Positions 29,326 to 40,303 of a DNA stretch of 64,000 nucleotides are shown here, piece after piece (the first letter of the stretch is position 1; each line of letters opens with the position of its first letter). The position numbers and the translations under genes are program-made. The stretch covers positions 43,832,137 through 43,896,136 of the forward strand of contig NC_092042.1 of assembly GCF_003086295.3 (NCBI RefSeq), written 5' to 3'. The notes below the pieces were generated by a model. The model had not been told where the DNA came from, ran no database searches, and saw nothing but the letters and a program-made list of their open reading frames with translations. Origin of the DNA: Arachis hypogaea. Its lineage: Eukaryota; Streptophyta; Magnoliopsida; Fabales; Fabaceae.

Positions 29326-30380
29326 ATGGCATCCAAGGCCGGAGAAACCTCTAGAAAGAGGAAAGGGAAAGCAAAAGCTTCCACCTCCGAGTCATGGGAG
29401 ATGGAGAGATTCATCTCAAGGGTGCATCAAGACCACTTCTATGAAGTTGTGGCCTTGAAGAAGGTGATCCCCGAGGTCCCTTTCAAACTCAAAAAGAGTG
29501 AATATCCGGAGATCCGACACGAGATCCGAAGAAGAGGTTGGGAAGTTCTTACCAACCCCATTCAACAAGTCAGAATCTTAATGGTTCAAGAGTTCTATGC
29601 CAATGCATGGATCACCAAGAACCATGATCAAAGTGTGAACCCGGACCCAAAGAATTGGCTTACAATGGTTCGGGGGAAATACTTGGATTTTAGTCCGGAA
29701 AATGTAAGGTTGGCATTCAACTTGCCCATGATGCAAGGAGATGAACATCCTTACACTAGAAGGGTCAACTTTGATCAAAGGTTGGACCAAGTCCTCACAG
29801 TCATTTGTGAAAAGGGCGCTCAATGGAAGAGAGATTCAAGAGGGAAGCCGGTTCAACTGAGAAGGCACGACCTCAAGCCTGTGGCTAGGGGACGGTTGGA
29901 GTTTATCCAACGCTCAATTATTCCCACTAGCAACCGGTCCGAAGTTACTATAGACCGGGCTATCATGATTCATAGCATCATGATTGGAGAAGAAATAGAA
30001 GTTCATGAGGTGATATCCCAAGAACTCTATAAGTTGGAATTGGCATAGAGGGAGACATCCCCGTTGATGAGGACAAGCCCATCACTAAGAAGAGGATGGA
30101 ACAAACAAGAGATCCCTCTCATCATCAAATCCCTGAGATGCCTCAAGGGATGCACTTTCCTCCACAAAACTATTGGGAGCAACTCAACACCTCCCTAGGA
30201 GAATTGAGTTCCAACATGGGACAACTAAGGGTGGAGCACCAAAAACGCTCCATCCTCCTCCATGAAATAAGAGAAGATAAAAGAATCATGAGAGAGGAGC
30301 AACAAAGGCAAGGAAGAGACATTGAGGAGCTCAGGCACTCCATAAGATCTTCAAGAGGAAGAACAAGCCGCCATCACTAA
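29326..30380 (+). pseudogene. E2 ORF3 (Transposase_32-like), broken by deletion
   Basis: The ATG at 29326 starts MASKAGETSRKRKGKAKAS and is open to 30048 (240 aa). The body shows HQDHFYEVVALKKVIPEVPF, YPEIRHEIRRRGWEVLTNP, VQEFYANAWITKNHDQS, MVRGKYLDFSPENVRLAF and SIIPTSNRSEVTIDRAIMIH, the plant 'putative transposon protein' family. Relative to the intact E3 copy about 60 nt are missing near 30035 (the segment encoding MARLAFPHLICHLCYSAG), which shifts the frame. The C-terminal coiled-coil-like tail is still readable in another frame at 30096-30380. Its role in the retrotransposon is unknown. Confidence 0.75.
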
Positions 30381-31303
30381 GGTGAACCCGTTCTTTAATT
30401 TCCTTGTTCTTTATTTTTCTGTTTTTCGAAAAGTATGCTTATGTTTATCTATGTTTGTGTCTTGTGATCATTAGTGTCTTAGTATCTATGCCTTAAAGTT
30501 ATGAATGTCCTATGAATCCATCACCTTTCTTAAATGAAAAATGTTCTTAATTGAAAAAGAGAAGAATTGCATGAATTTTGAATTTTATAACAGTTTAATT
30601 ATTTTGATGTGGTGGCAATACTTTTGTTTTCTGAATGTATGCTTAAACAGTGCATATGTATCTTGAATTTGTGATTCATGAATGTTGGCTCTTGAAAGAA
30701 TGATGAAAAAGGAGACATGTTACTGAGGATCTGAAAAATCATAAAAATGATTCTTGAAGCAAGAAAAAGCAGTGAATACAAAAAAAAAAAGAGAAGGAGA
30801 AAAACAAAAAAAAGGGAGAAAAGAAAACGAAAAAAAGAGAGAAAAAGAAAAAATAAAGTTGTGATCCAAGGCAAAAGGAGTGTGATTAAGAACCTTGGAC
30901 ACCTCTAGTTGGGGACTCTAGCAAAGCTGAGTCACAATCTGAAAAGGTTCACCCAATTATGTGTCTGTGGCATGTATGTATCCGGTGGTAATACTGGAAG
31001 ACAGAGTGCTTTGGGCCACGGCCAAGACTCAATAAGTAGCTGTGTTCAAGAATCATCATACTTAACTAGGAGAATCAATGACACTATCTGGATTCTGAGT
31101 TCCTAAAGAAGCCAATCATTCTGAATTTCAAAGAATAGAGTGAGATGCTAAAACTATTCAGAGGCAAAAAGCTAAAAGCCCCGCTCATCTAATTAATACT
31201 GATCTTCATAGATGTTTTTGGAATTCATTGTATATTTTCTTCTTTTTTATCTTATTTGATTTTCAGTTGCTTGGGGACAAGCAACAATTTAAGTTTGGTG
31301 TTG
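30381..31303 (+). mobile_element. E2 3' non-coding region and polypurine-tract site
   Basis: No gene. An A/G-rich stretch is at about 30770-30860. The hairpin TTGCTTGGGGACAAGCAA (31267-31284) is followed by AAGTTTGGTGTTG directly before the 3' LTR. This is the expected plus-strand priming region. Confidence 0.75.
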
Positions 31304-32947
31304 TGATGAGCGGATAATTTGTATGCTTTTTGGCATTGTTTTTAGTATGTTTTTAGTATGATCTAGTTAGTTTTTAGTATATTTTTATTAGTTTTTAGTT
31401 AAAATTCACTTTTCTGGACTTTACTATGAGTTTGTGTATTTTTCTGTGATTTCAGGTATTTTCTGGCTGAAATTGAGGGACTTGAGCAAAAATCTGATTC
31501 AGAGACTAAAAAGGACTGCAGATGCTGTTGGATTCTGACCTCCCTGCACTCGAAGTGGATTTTCTGGAGCTACAGAAGCCCAATTGGCGCGCTCTTAACG
31601 GCGTTGGAAAGTAGACATCCTGGGCTTTCCAGCAATATATGATAGTTCATACTTTTCCCAACATTCGATGGCCCAAACCGGCGTTCAAAGTCACCGTCAG
31701 AATTTCCAGCGTTAAACGCCGGAACTGGCATCAAAGTGGGAGTTAAACGCCCAAACTGGCACAAAAGCTGGCGTTTAACTCCAAGAGAAGTCTCTACACG
31801 AAAATGACTCAATGCTCAGCCCAAGCACACACCAAGTGGGCCCGGAAGTGGATTTTTATGTCATTTACTCATCTCTGTAAACCCTAGGCTACTAGTTCTC
31901 TATAAGTAGGACCTTTTACTATTGTATTTTCATCTTGGTAGCTATCTTTGTTCTTATGCTATCTTAGATCATTGGAAGGCTGGCCTCACGGCCATGCCTA
32001 GACCTTGTTCTTATGTATTTTCAACGGTGGAGTTTCTACACACCATAGATTAAGGTGTGGAGCTCTGCTGTACCTCGAGTATTAATGCAATTACTATTGT
32101 TCTTCTATTCAATTCCGCTTGTTCTTGTTCTAAGATATCACTTGTTCTTCAACTTGATGAATGTGATGATCCGTGACACTCATCATCATTCTCACCTATG
32201 AACGTGTGCCTGACAACCACCTCCGTTCTACCTTAGATTGGGTGGATATCTCTTGGATTCTTTAACCGGAATCTTCGTGGTATAAGCTAGAATTGATGGC
32301 GGCATTCAAGAGAATCCGGAAGGTCTAAACCTTGGCTGTGGTATTCTGAGTAGGATTCAATGATTGAATGACTGTGACGAGCTTCAAACTCCTGAAGGCT
32401 GGGCGTTAGTGACAGACGCAAAAGAATCACTGGATTCTATTCCAACCTGATTGAGAACCGACAGATGAATAGTCGTACCGTGACAGGGTGCGTTGAACAT
32501 TTTCACTGAGAGGATGGGAGGTAGCCACTGACAACGGTGAAACCCTTGCATACAGCTTGCCATGGAAGGGAGTAAGAAGGATTGGATGAAGACAGTAGGA
32601 AAGCAGAGAGACGGAAGGGACCAAGCATCTTTATACGCTTATCTGAAATTCCTACCAATGAATTACATAAGTATCTCTATCTTTATCTTTATGTTTTATT
32701 CATCATTCATTACCATTTGAGTTTGCCTGACTAAGATTTACAAGGTGACCATAGCTTGCTTCATACCAACAATCTCTGTGGGATCGACCCTTACTCGCGT
32801 AAGGTTTATTACTTGGACGACCCAGTACACTTGCTGGTTAGTTGTGCGAAGTTGTGTTTATGCCATGGTATTGAACACCAAGTTTTTGGATTCATCACCG
32901 GGGATTATTTGAGTTGTGAAAAGTATTGATCACAATTTCGTGCACCA
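31304..32947 (+). mobile_element. E2 3' LTR
   Basis: 1,644 bp, the same length as 22841-24484. It is followed by the target duplication GATGC (32948-32952). Confidence 0.93.
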
Positions 32948-32952
32948 GATGC

Positions 32953-33304
32953 AGTAGGAAAGCAGAGATTCAGAAAGAACATAGCATCTCCATATACCTA
33001 TCTGAAATTCCCACCATTGAATTACATGAATAACTTTATCTTTATTTTATGTTTATTTACTATTATTTGATTTTCGAAATTCCATAATCAATTATTATCC
33101 GCCTGACTGAGATTTACAAGGTGACCATAGCTTGCTTCATAACAACAATCTCTGTGGGATCGACCCTTACTCACATAAGGTTTATTACTTGGATGACCCA
33201 ATACACTTGCTGGTTTGTTGTGCGGAGTTGTGACAAAGTGTGATTCATGTTTGAGAGCACCAAGTCTTTGGATCCATTGTTGATGATCACAATTTCGTCC
33301 ACCA
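32953..33304 (+). mobile_element. E1 5' LTR, second part
   Basis: It continues 22840 after removal of E2 and matches the end of 48904-50549 (AGTAGGAAAGCAGAGATTC ... TCGTCCACCA). Confidence 0.9.
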
Positions 33305-34372
33305 AGTTTTTGGCTCTGTTTCCGGGGATTGTTCGAGTATGGACAACTGACGGTTCATCTTGTTGCTCAAATTAGGTAATTTTCTTTTCAAAAACTTTTC
33401 AAAAATCTTTCAAAAAAAATTTTTATTCCTATTTTCGAAATTTTTTTTAAAATAAATCATTCTATGGCTTCAAAACATTTAAGAATGGATTCTAGAGTTT
33501 CATGAAGCATGTTGAATCCTGGCTGGCTGTAAAGCCATATCCAAACTCCTTTGGGATTGGTCTTCAACTAATCACCACAATGCATGTAATTCCATCCTAA
33601 AGCTGACTGGCTATTAAGCCATGTCAAACCCTTTGATTGGAGCTTTGGGCTAACATTGAAAGATTCCTGGAATTCTTCTTAAAGATTTTGAATTTCTTAT
33701 TTTCTTTTTCCATATGTTTTTCGAAAAAATAAAAGAAAATACAAAAAATTATAAAATCCAAAAAACCAAAAATCTGTTGTGTTTCTTGTTTGAGTCTTGA
33801 GTCAATTTTTAAGTTTGGTGTCAATTGCATGCTTTAAAAATTTTTCTTGCATTTTTCGAAAATTCATGCACTCATGGTGTTCTTCATGATCTTCAAGTTG
33901 TTCTTGACAAGTCTTCTTGTTTGATCTTGATGATTTCTTGTTTGGTGTTGTATGTTGTTTTTCATATGCATTTTTGCATTCATGGTCTCCATGCATTAAA
34001 GAATTCTAAGTTGGTGTCTTTCAAGTTTTCTTTGCATCAAAAAATTTTTCAAAAATATTTTCTTTATGTTCATCATGATCTTCAAAGTATTCTTGGTGTT
34101 CATCTTGACATTCATAGTGTTCTTACATGCATCATGTGTTTTGATCCAAAATTTTCATGTTTTGGGTCATGTTTGTGTTTTTCTCTCTCCTCATTAAAAT
34201 TTCAAAAATAAAAAAAATATATCTTTTCCTTATTTCTCTCCTAATTTTCGAAAATCTGAGTTGACTTAGTCAAAAATTTTTAAAATTGGTTGTTTCTTAC
34301 AAGTCAAATCAAATTTTCAATTTTTAAAAAAATCTTATCTTTTCAAAATCTTTTTCAAAAATTAAATCTTTT
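33305..34372 (+). mobile_element. E1 leader before the E3 insertion, with decayed primer site
   Basis: The primer site at 33311-33328 is TGGCTCTGTTTCCGGGGA, altered from TGGCGCCGTTGCCGGGGA. Two TGGCT...AGCCA hairpins (about 33522 and 33608) and AAGTTTGGTGT (33811) follow. No gene is visible; the open frame at 33825-34211 is repetitive leader sequence. Confidence 0.7.
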
Positions 34373-34387
34373 CGTCCACCAAGTTTT

Positions 34388-34405
34388 TGGAGCCGTTGCC
34401 GGGGA
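34388..34405 (+). other. E3 primer-binding site
   Basis: TGGAGCCGTTGCCGGGGA has one difference from the E2 and Tat1 tRNA-Asp-type site. It sits after a 12-bp LTR remnant. Confidence 0.75.
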
Positions 34406-35847
34406 TTGTTCGAGTATGGACAACTGACGGTTCATCTTGTTGCTCAGATTAGGTAATTTTCTTTTTATTTTCTTTTCAAAAAGTTTTCAAAATTTTTCTT
34501 TTATTTTCGTTCTTCTAAAGAACATTTTCGAAAAAATGAAAAAAAAATTTAATAAAATCATAAAAATCAAAAATATTTTGTGTTTCTTGTTTGAGTCTTG
34601 AGTCAATTTTTAAGTCTAGTGTCAATTGCATGTTTTAAAAAATTTTACTTGCATTTTTCGAAAAATTTCATGCATTCATAGTGTTCTTCATGATCTTCAA
34701 GTTGTTCTTGATAAGTCTTCTTATTTGATCTTGATGTTTTCTTGTTTTGTGTTGTTTGTTGTTTTTCATATACATTTTTGCATTCATAGTGTCCATAAAT
34801 TAAAGATTTCTAAGTTTGGTGTATTGCATGTTTTCTTTGCATCAAAAATTTTCAAAATTATGTTCTTGATGTTCATCATGATCTTCAAAATGTTCTTGGT
34901 GTTCATCTTGACATTCATAGTGTTCTTGCATGCATCATGTGTTTTGATCCAAAATTTTTAAGCTTTGGGTCATAATTATGTTTTTCTCTTTCATCATTAA
35001 AAATTTAAAAATAAAAAAAATATGTTTTCCTTGTTTTTCTCATAATTTTCGAAAATTTGAGTTGACTTAGTCAAAAATTTTCAAAATTAGTTGTTTCTTA
35101 CAAGTCAAGTCAAATTTTCAAAAATTTAAAAATCTTATGTTTTCAAAATCTTTTTCTTATCTTTATATCATATTTTCGAAATTATGCTAACAATTAATGT
35201 AATTGACTCAAAAATTTGAAGTTTGTTACTTTTTTGTTAAGAACGGTTCAATCTTTAAATTCTAGAATGTTATCTTTTAGTTTCTTGTTAGTTAAGTAAT
35301 TAATTTTAATTTTAAAAATTAAATCTTTTTCAAAATATCTTTTTGTTAAAAATCTTATCTTTTTATCTTATCTTCTTATCTTTTTATCTTATCTTTTTCA
35401 AAATTTGATTTCAAAATATCTTATCTAACTTATCTTCTTATCTTTTCAAATTTGATTTTAATATCTTTTTCAACTAACTCTTTGACTTTGTGTTTATCTT
35501 TTTCAAAACCACCTAACTACTTTTCCCTCTCTAATTTTCGAAAATACCTCTCTCTTTTTCAAAAATTCTCTTTAATTGTTTTAAATTTTAATTTTAATCT
35601 TATCTTATCTCTAATTTTCGAAAACTACTAACCCACTTTTAAAATTATTTTCGAATTTTCTGTCTCTTCTCTCTTATTCTATTTAATTATTTATTTACTA
35701 ACACTTCTCTTCACCTCTCTTCATCTAAATATCCGAACCCACTCTTCCTCACTCTTCTCCCCTTTCTTTTTCTACTAACATAAAGGAATCTCTATACTGT
35801 GACATAGAGGATTCCTCTTTCTTTTCTTGTTTTTCTCTCTTTCATAT
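34406..35847 (+). mobile_element. E3 untranslated leader
   Basis: No gene. It repeats the organisation of the E1 leader about 1.07 kb downstream, including AAGTTTGGTGT at 34812 and dense TTATCTTTT-type low-complexity runs at 35340-35480. Confidence 0.7.
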
Positions 35848-38189
35848 GAGCAGGAACAAGGACAAAAGCACTCTTGTTGAAGCTGATCCTGAACCTGAAA
35901 GGACTTTGAAGAGGAAACTAAGAGAAGCTAAATTACAACAGTCCATAGAACTAAGAGAAGCTAAATAACCTTTCAGAAATTTTCGAACAAGAGAAGGAGA
36001 TGGCAGCCGAACCCAATAATGATAATGCAAGAAGGATGCTTGGTGACTTTACCAAACCCACGTCCAAATTTGATGGAAGAAGCATATCCATTCCTGCCAT
36101 TGGAGCAAACAACTTTGAGCTGAAACCTCAACTAGTTGTCTTAATGCAACAAAACTACAAGTTCTATGGACTACAATCTGAAGATCCTTATCAGTTTTTA
36201 ATTGAGTTCTTGCAAATCTGTGAGACAGTTAAGACGAATGGAGTGGATCCTGAAGTCTATAGGCTCATGCTTTTCCCTTTTGCTGTAAGAGACAGAGCTA
36301 GAATATTGTTGGATTCACAACCTAAGGATAGCCTAGACTCTTGGGAGAAGCTGGTCACAGCCTTCTTGGATAAATTCTTTCCTCCTCAAAAGCTGAGCAA
36401 GCTGAGAGTGGATGTTCAAACCTTCAAACAAAAAGATGGTGAATCCCTCTATGAAGCTTGGGAAAGATACAAGCAGCTGACCAAAAGGTGTCCATCTGAC
36501 ATGTTTTCAGAATGGACCATATTAGATATATTCTATTATGGTCTATCTGAAGTTTCAAAAATGTCATTGGACCATTCTGCAGGTGGATCCATTCACCTAA
36601 GGAAAACACCTACAGAAGCTCAAGAGCTTATTGACATGGTTGCAAATAACCAATTCATGTACACTTCTGAGAGGAATTCCATTAATAATGGGACGCCTCA
36701 AAGGAAGGGAGTTCTTGAGATTGATGCTCTGAATGCCATATTGGCTCAGAACAAAGTGTTGACTCAGCAAGTCAACATGATCTCTCAAAGTCTGAATGGA
36801 TGGCAAAATGCATCCAACAGTACTAAAGATGCAGCTTCTGAAGAAGCTTATGATCCTGAGAACCCTGCAATGGCAGAGGTTAATTATATGGGTGAACCTT
36901 ATGGAAACACCTATAATTCATCATGAAGAAATCATCCAAATTTCTCATGGAAGGATCAACAAAAGCCTCAACAAGGCTTTAACAATGGTGGACGCAATAG
37001 GCTGAGCAATAGCAAGCCTTTTCCATCATCTTCTCAGCAACAGACAGAGAATTCTGAATAAAGCACTTCTAATTTAGCCAATCTAGTCTCTGATCTGTCA
37101 AAAGCCACTTTCAGTTTAATGAGTGAAACAAGATCCTCCATCAGAAATCTGGAGGCACAAGTGGGCCAGCTGAGTAAGAAAGTCATAGAAACTCCTCCCA
37201 GTATTCTCCCAAGCAATACAGAAGAGAATCCAAAAGGAGAGTGCAAGGCCATTGATGTGATCAATATGGCCGAATGCACAAGGGAGGAGAAGGACGAAAA
37301 TCCTAGTGAGGAAGACCTCCTGGGACGTCTCTCAAGCAAGAAGGAGTTTCCTATTAAGGATCCAAAGGAATCTGAGGCTCACATAGAGACCATAGAGATT
37401 CCATTAAATCTCCTTCTGCCATTCATGAGCTCTGAAGACTATTCTTCCTCTGAAGAGGATGAAGATGTGACTGGAGAGCAAGTTGCTCAATATTTAGGAG
37501 CTATCATGAAGCTGAATGCCAAGTTGTTTGGTAATGAGATTGGGGAAAGTGAACCTCCCTTGCTCATTAATAAACTAGATACCTGGATTCAGCAAATTTT
37601 ACCTCAAAAAAAAAAAAAACAAGATCCTGGGAAGTTCTTAATACCTTGTACCATAGGCACTATGACCTTTGAAAAAGCTCTATGTGATCTGGGGTCAGGG
37701 ATAAATCTTATGCCATTCTCTGTAATGGATAAGCTGGGGATCATTGAGGTACAACCTACCTTGTTCTCATTACAATTGGCTGACAAGTCATTAAGACAAG
37801 CTTATGGAGTAGTAGAGGACGTGTTAGTAAAGGTTGAAGGCCTTTACATCCCTGCTGATTTCATAATATTAGACAATGGGAAGGAAGAGGATGAATGCAT
37901 CATCCTTGGAAGACCTTTCCTAGCTACAGCAGGAGCTGTGATAGATGTCAACAGAGGTGAATTAGTCCTTCAATTGAATGGGGACTACCTTGTGTTTAAG
38001 GCACATGGCCATCCCTTTGTGACAAAAGAGAGTGAGCACAAAGAACTTCTCTCAGTTCAGAGTCAAGAAGAGCCCCCACAGTCAAACTCTAAGTTTGGTG
38101 TTGGGAGGCCACAACCAAACACTAAGTTTGGTGCTAAGACCCCATATTCAAACTCTAAGTTTGGTGTTAGAACTACAACATTGACCTGA
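35848..38189 (+). pseudogene. E3 gag-protease polyprotein, interrupted
   Basis: The ATG at 35848 begins MSRNKDKSTLVEADPEPERT. An ~18-nt duplication of CTAAGAGAAGCTAAAT (35919-35934 copied near 35950) creates a stop and a shift before the main frame, which runs from 36000. Gag features match E2 (FPFAVRDRARILLDSQP, EAWERYKQLTKRCPSDM). In-frame stops follow at 36924-36926 (TGG to TGA) and near 37058 (TAA where E1 has CAG). The frame then stays open from 37119 to 38189 with protease CDLGSGINLMPFSVMDK, CIILGRPFLATAGAVIDV and three SKFG repeats at 33-nt spacing. It shows that gag and protease are one frame in this family. Confidence 0.8.
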
Positions 38190-38410
38190 TCACCTGTGAG
38201 GCTCCATGAGAGCCCACTGTCAAGCTAATGACATTAAAAGAGCGCTTGTTGGGAGGCAACCCAATTTTATTTATCTAATTTTTATTTTATTTTATTGTTA
38301 TTTTGTGTTTTATTAGGTACATGATCATGTGGAGTCACGAAAAAAATATAAAAATTAAAAACAGAATCAAAAACAGCAGAAGAAAAATGACACCCTAGAG
38401 GAAGGACAGA

Positions 38411-38682
38411 CTGGCATTCAACGCCAGTAAGAAGCATCTGGCTGGCGTTCAACGCCAGAATAGAGCATGAATCTGGCGCTGAATGCCAGAAACAAGCAAC
38501 ATTCTAGCGTTTGAACGCCAGGAATGTGTCTTAACGAAAGCTGGTGCTGAACGCCAGTAACAACCATGAAACTGGCGTTCAACGCCAGAAACATGCTACA
38601 TATGGGCGTTGAACGCCCAGAACATGCTTCACATGGGCGTTGAACGCCCAGAACGTGCATCACCTCGGTGTTTAAACGCTAG
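38411..38682. repeat. E3 31-bp-period palindrome array
   Basis: Nine units begin at 38411, 38442, 38473, 38504, 38541, 38572, 38603, 38634 and about 38665: spacing 31 bp except one 37-bp step. Typical units are CTGGCGTTCAACGCCAG and TGGGCGTTGAACGCCCA. Both arms of many units change together. Confidence 0.92.
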
Positions 38683-39011
38683 AATGGTATGCGAAGGCAT
38701 TTTACATGCCTATTTGGTGCAGGGATGTAATTCCTTGACACCTCAGGATCTGTGGACCCCCACAGGATCATCTCAGGATCTGTGGACCCCACAGGATCCC
38801 CACCTAACATATTCCCACCTTACCTCCTAATCCTATAACACTCTTCCCCATGTCATACTTCCCAACAACTTCAATCTCTCTTCCCAATCATCCCTTTCAC
38901 CACTCACATCCATCCACTCTTCCCCATAAACCCCACCTACCTTCAAAATTCAAAAACACTTTCCCACCCAAACCCACCCTACATGACTGAAACTTCACCC
39001 TCCCCCCTCCC

Positions 39012-39019
39012 TATATATA
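39012..39019 (+). promoter_or_regulatory. Candidate TATA box for E3 ORF3
   Basis: TATATATA lies 200 bp before the ORF3 ATG, at the same place as in E2 and with a similar C/T-rich setting. E1 has lost this part by deletion. Confidence 0.5.
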
Positions 39020-39138
39020 CCCTTCCATTCTACTTCATTTTCACACAACAAACTCCCCTCTTCTATACCTTGGCCGAAACCTACACTCCCTCTTCTCCTC
39101 CATATTTTCTTCTTCTTCTTCTTCTCTTCTTTCTTCTC

Positions 39139-39173
39139 TTGCTCGAGGGCGAGCAATATTTTAAGTTTGGTGT
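39139..39173 (+). other. Hairpin plus AAGTTTGGTGT upstream of E3 ORF3
   Basis: TTGCTCGAGGGCGAGCAA (39139-39156), then AAGTTTGGTGT (39163-39173). The equivalent in E1 is 46597-46614 plus the following motif at about 46621. Confidence 0.75.
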
Positions 39174-39211
39174 GGTAAAAGCATAAGCTTTTTGTTTTTC
39201 CATTACCATCA

Positions 39212-40303
39212 ATGGCACCTAAGGCCGTAGAATCCTCTAGAAAAGGAAAAGGGAAGACAAAAGCTTCCACCTCCGAGTCATGGGAGATGGAAAGATTCAT
39301 CTCCAAAAGCCATCAAGACCACTTCTATGATGTTGTGGCAAAGAAGAAGGTGATCCTTGAGGTCCCTTTCAAGCTCAAGAAAAATGAGTATCCGGAGATC
39401 CGATATGAAATCCGAAGAAAGGGTTGGGAAGTCATAACCAACCCCATGCAACAAGTCGGAATCTTAATGGTTCAAGAGTTCTATGCCAATGCATGGATCA
39501 CTAGGAACCATGATCAAAGTATGAACCCGAGTCCAAAGAATTATCTCACAATGGTTCGGGGGAAATACTTAGATTTTAGTCCGGAGAATGTGAGGTTGGC
39601 GTTCCACTTGCCCATGATGCAAGGAGATGTACGCCCCTACACTAGAAGGGTCAACTTTAATCAAAGGTTGGACCAAGTCCTAATGGACATATGTGTGGAA
39701 GGAGCTCAATGGAAAAGAGACTCCAAAGGCAAGCTAGTTCAACTAAGAAGACTGGAGCTCAAGCCTGTGGCTAAAGGATGGTTGGAGTTCATTCAACGCT
39801 CCATCATTCCCACTAGCAACCGATCTGAAGTTACTGTGGATCGGGCCATCATGATTCATAGCATCATGATTGGAGAGGAAGTAGAAGTTCATGAAGTCAT
39901 CTCCAATGAAATCTACAAAATAGCCGAAAAGCCCTCCACCATGGCAAGGCTAGCTTTTCCTCACCTTATTTGTCATCTATGTTACTCAGCTGGAGTTATC
40001 ATAGAAGGAGACATCTCCATTGAGGAGGATAAGCCCATCACCAAGAAGAGGATGGAGCAAGCAAGAGAGACCCTCCACGGATCTCAAGAGATGCATGAGG
40101 AAGCTCATCATCAAGAAATCCCTGAGATGCCTCAAGGGATGCACTTTCCTCCCAACAACTGTTGGGAACAACTCAACACTTCCTTAGAAGATTTGAGCTA
40201 CAATGTAGATCAAAGAGCAGTGAGGGAGGAGCAACAAAGGCAAGGAAGGGACATCGAAGAGCTTAAGGACATTGTTGGTCCTTCAAGAAGAAGACGCCAC
40301 TAA
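39212..40303 (+). CDS. E3 ORF3, intact 363-aa Transposase_32-like protein
   Basis: This is the only uninterrupted ORF3 in the window. It starts MAPKAVESSRKGKGK, a basic Ser/Lys-rich N-terminus that could act as a nuclear signal. The central domain (about residues 35-275) contains EVPFKLKKNEYPEIRYEI, VQEFYANAWITRNHDQS, MVRGKYLDFSPENVRLAF, SIIPTSNRSEVTVDRAIM and MARLAFPHLICHLCYSAG. The C-terminus is Glu/Gln-rich with a basic end (GPSRRRRH). About 19-20 residues are missing before the C-terminus compared with E1, an in-frame loss between short ATCAA repeats. The family is found in plant LTR elements; its biochemical role is not known to me. Confidence 0.85.
   Translation: MAPKAVESSRKGKGKTKASTSESWEMERFISKSHQDHFYDVVAKKKVILEVPFKLKKNEYPEIRYEIRRKGWEVITNPMQQVGILMVQEFYANAWITRNHDQSMNPSPKNYLTMVRGKYLDFSPENVRLAFHLPMMQGDVRPYTRRVNFNQRLDQVLMDICVEGAQWKRDSKGKLVQLRRLELKPVAKGWLEFIQRSIIPTSNRSEVTVDRAIMIHSIMIGEEVEVHEVISNEIYKIAEKPSTMARLAFPHLICHLCYSAGVIIEGDISIEEDKPITKKRMEQARETLHGSQEMHEEAHHQEIPEMPQGMHFPPNNCWEQLNTSLEDLSYNVDQRAVREEQQRQGRDIEELKDIVGPSRRRRH

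Larger units (their letters stand above)
22841..32947 (+). mobile_element. Element E2: 10,107-bp non-autonomous LTR retrotransposon
   Basis: Both LTRs are 1,644 bp (22841-24484 and 31304-32947), TGATGAG...GTGCACCA, differing by roughly one to two per cent by eye. The target duplication is GATGC on both sides. The interior carries a tRNA-Asp-type primer site, a long leader, gag, protease, a 31-bp-period palindrome array, ORF3 and a hairpin/polypurine-tract site. No RT, RNase H or integrase is present between protease and ORF3. It is the youngest-looking member of the E family in this window. Confidence 0.95.

Noticed and set aside
38411..38682. Regular palindromic repeats that look like a CRISPR array
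   Set aside because: The setting is a plant retrotransposon; the palindromes are variable, the intervals are about 14 bp and there are no cas genes.
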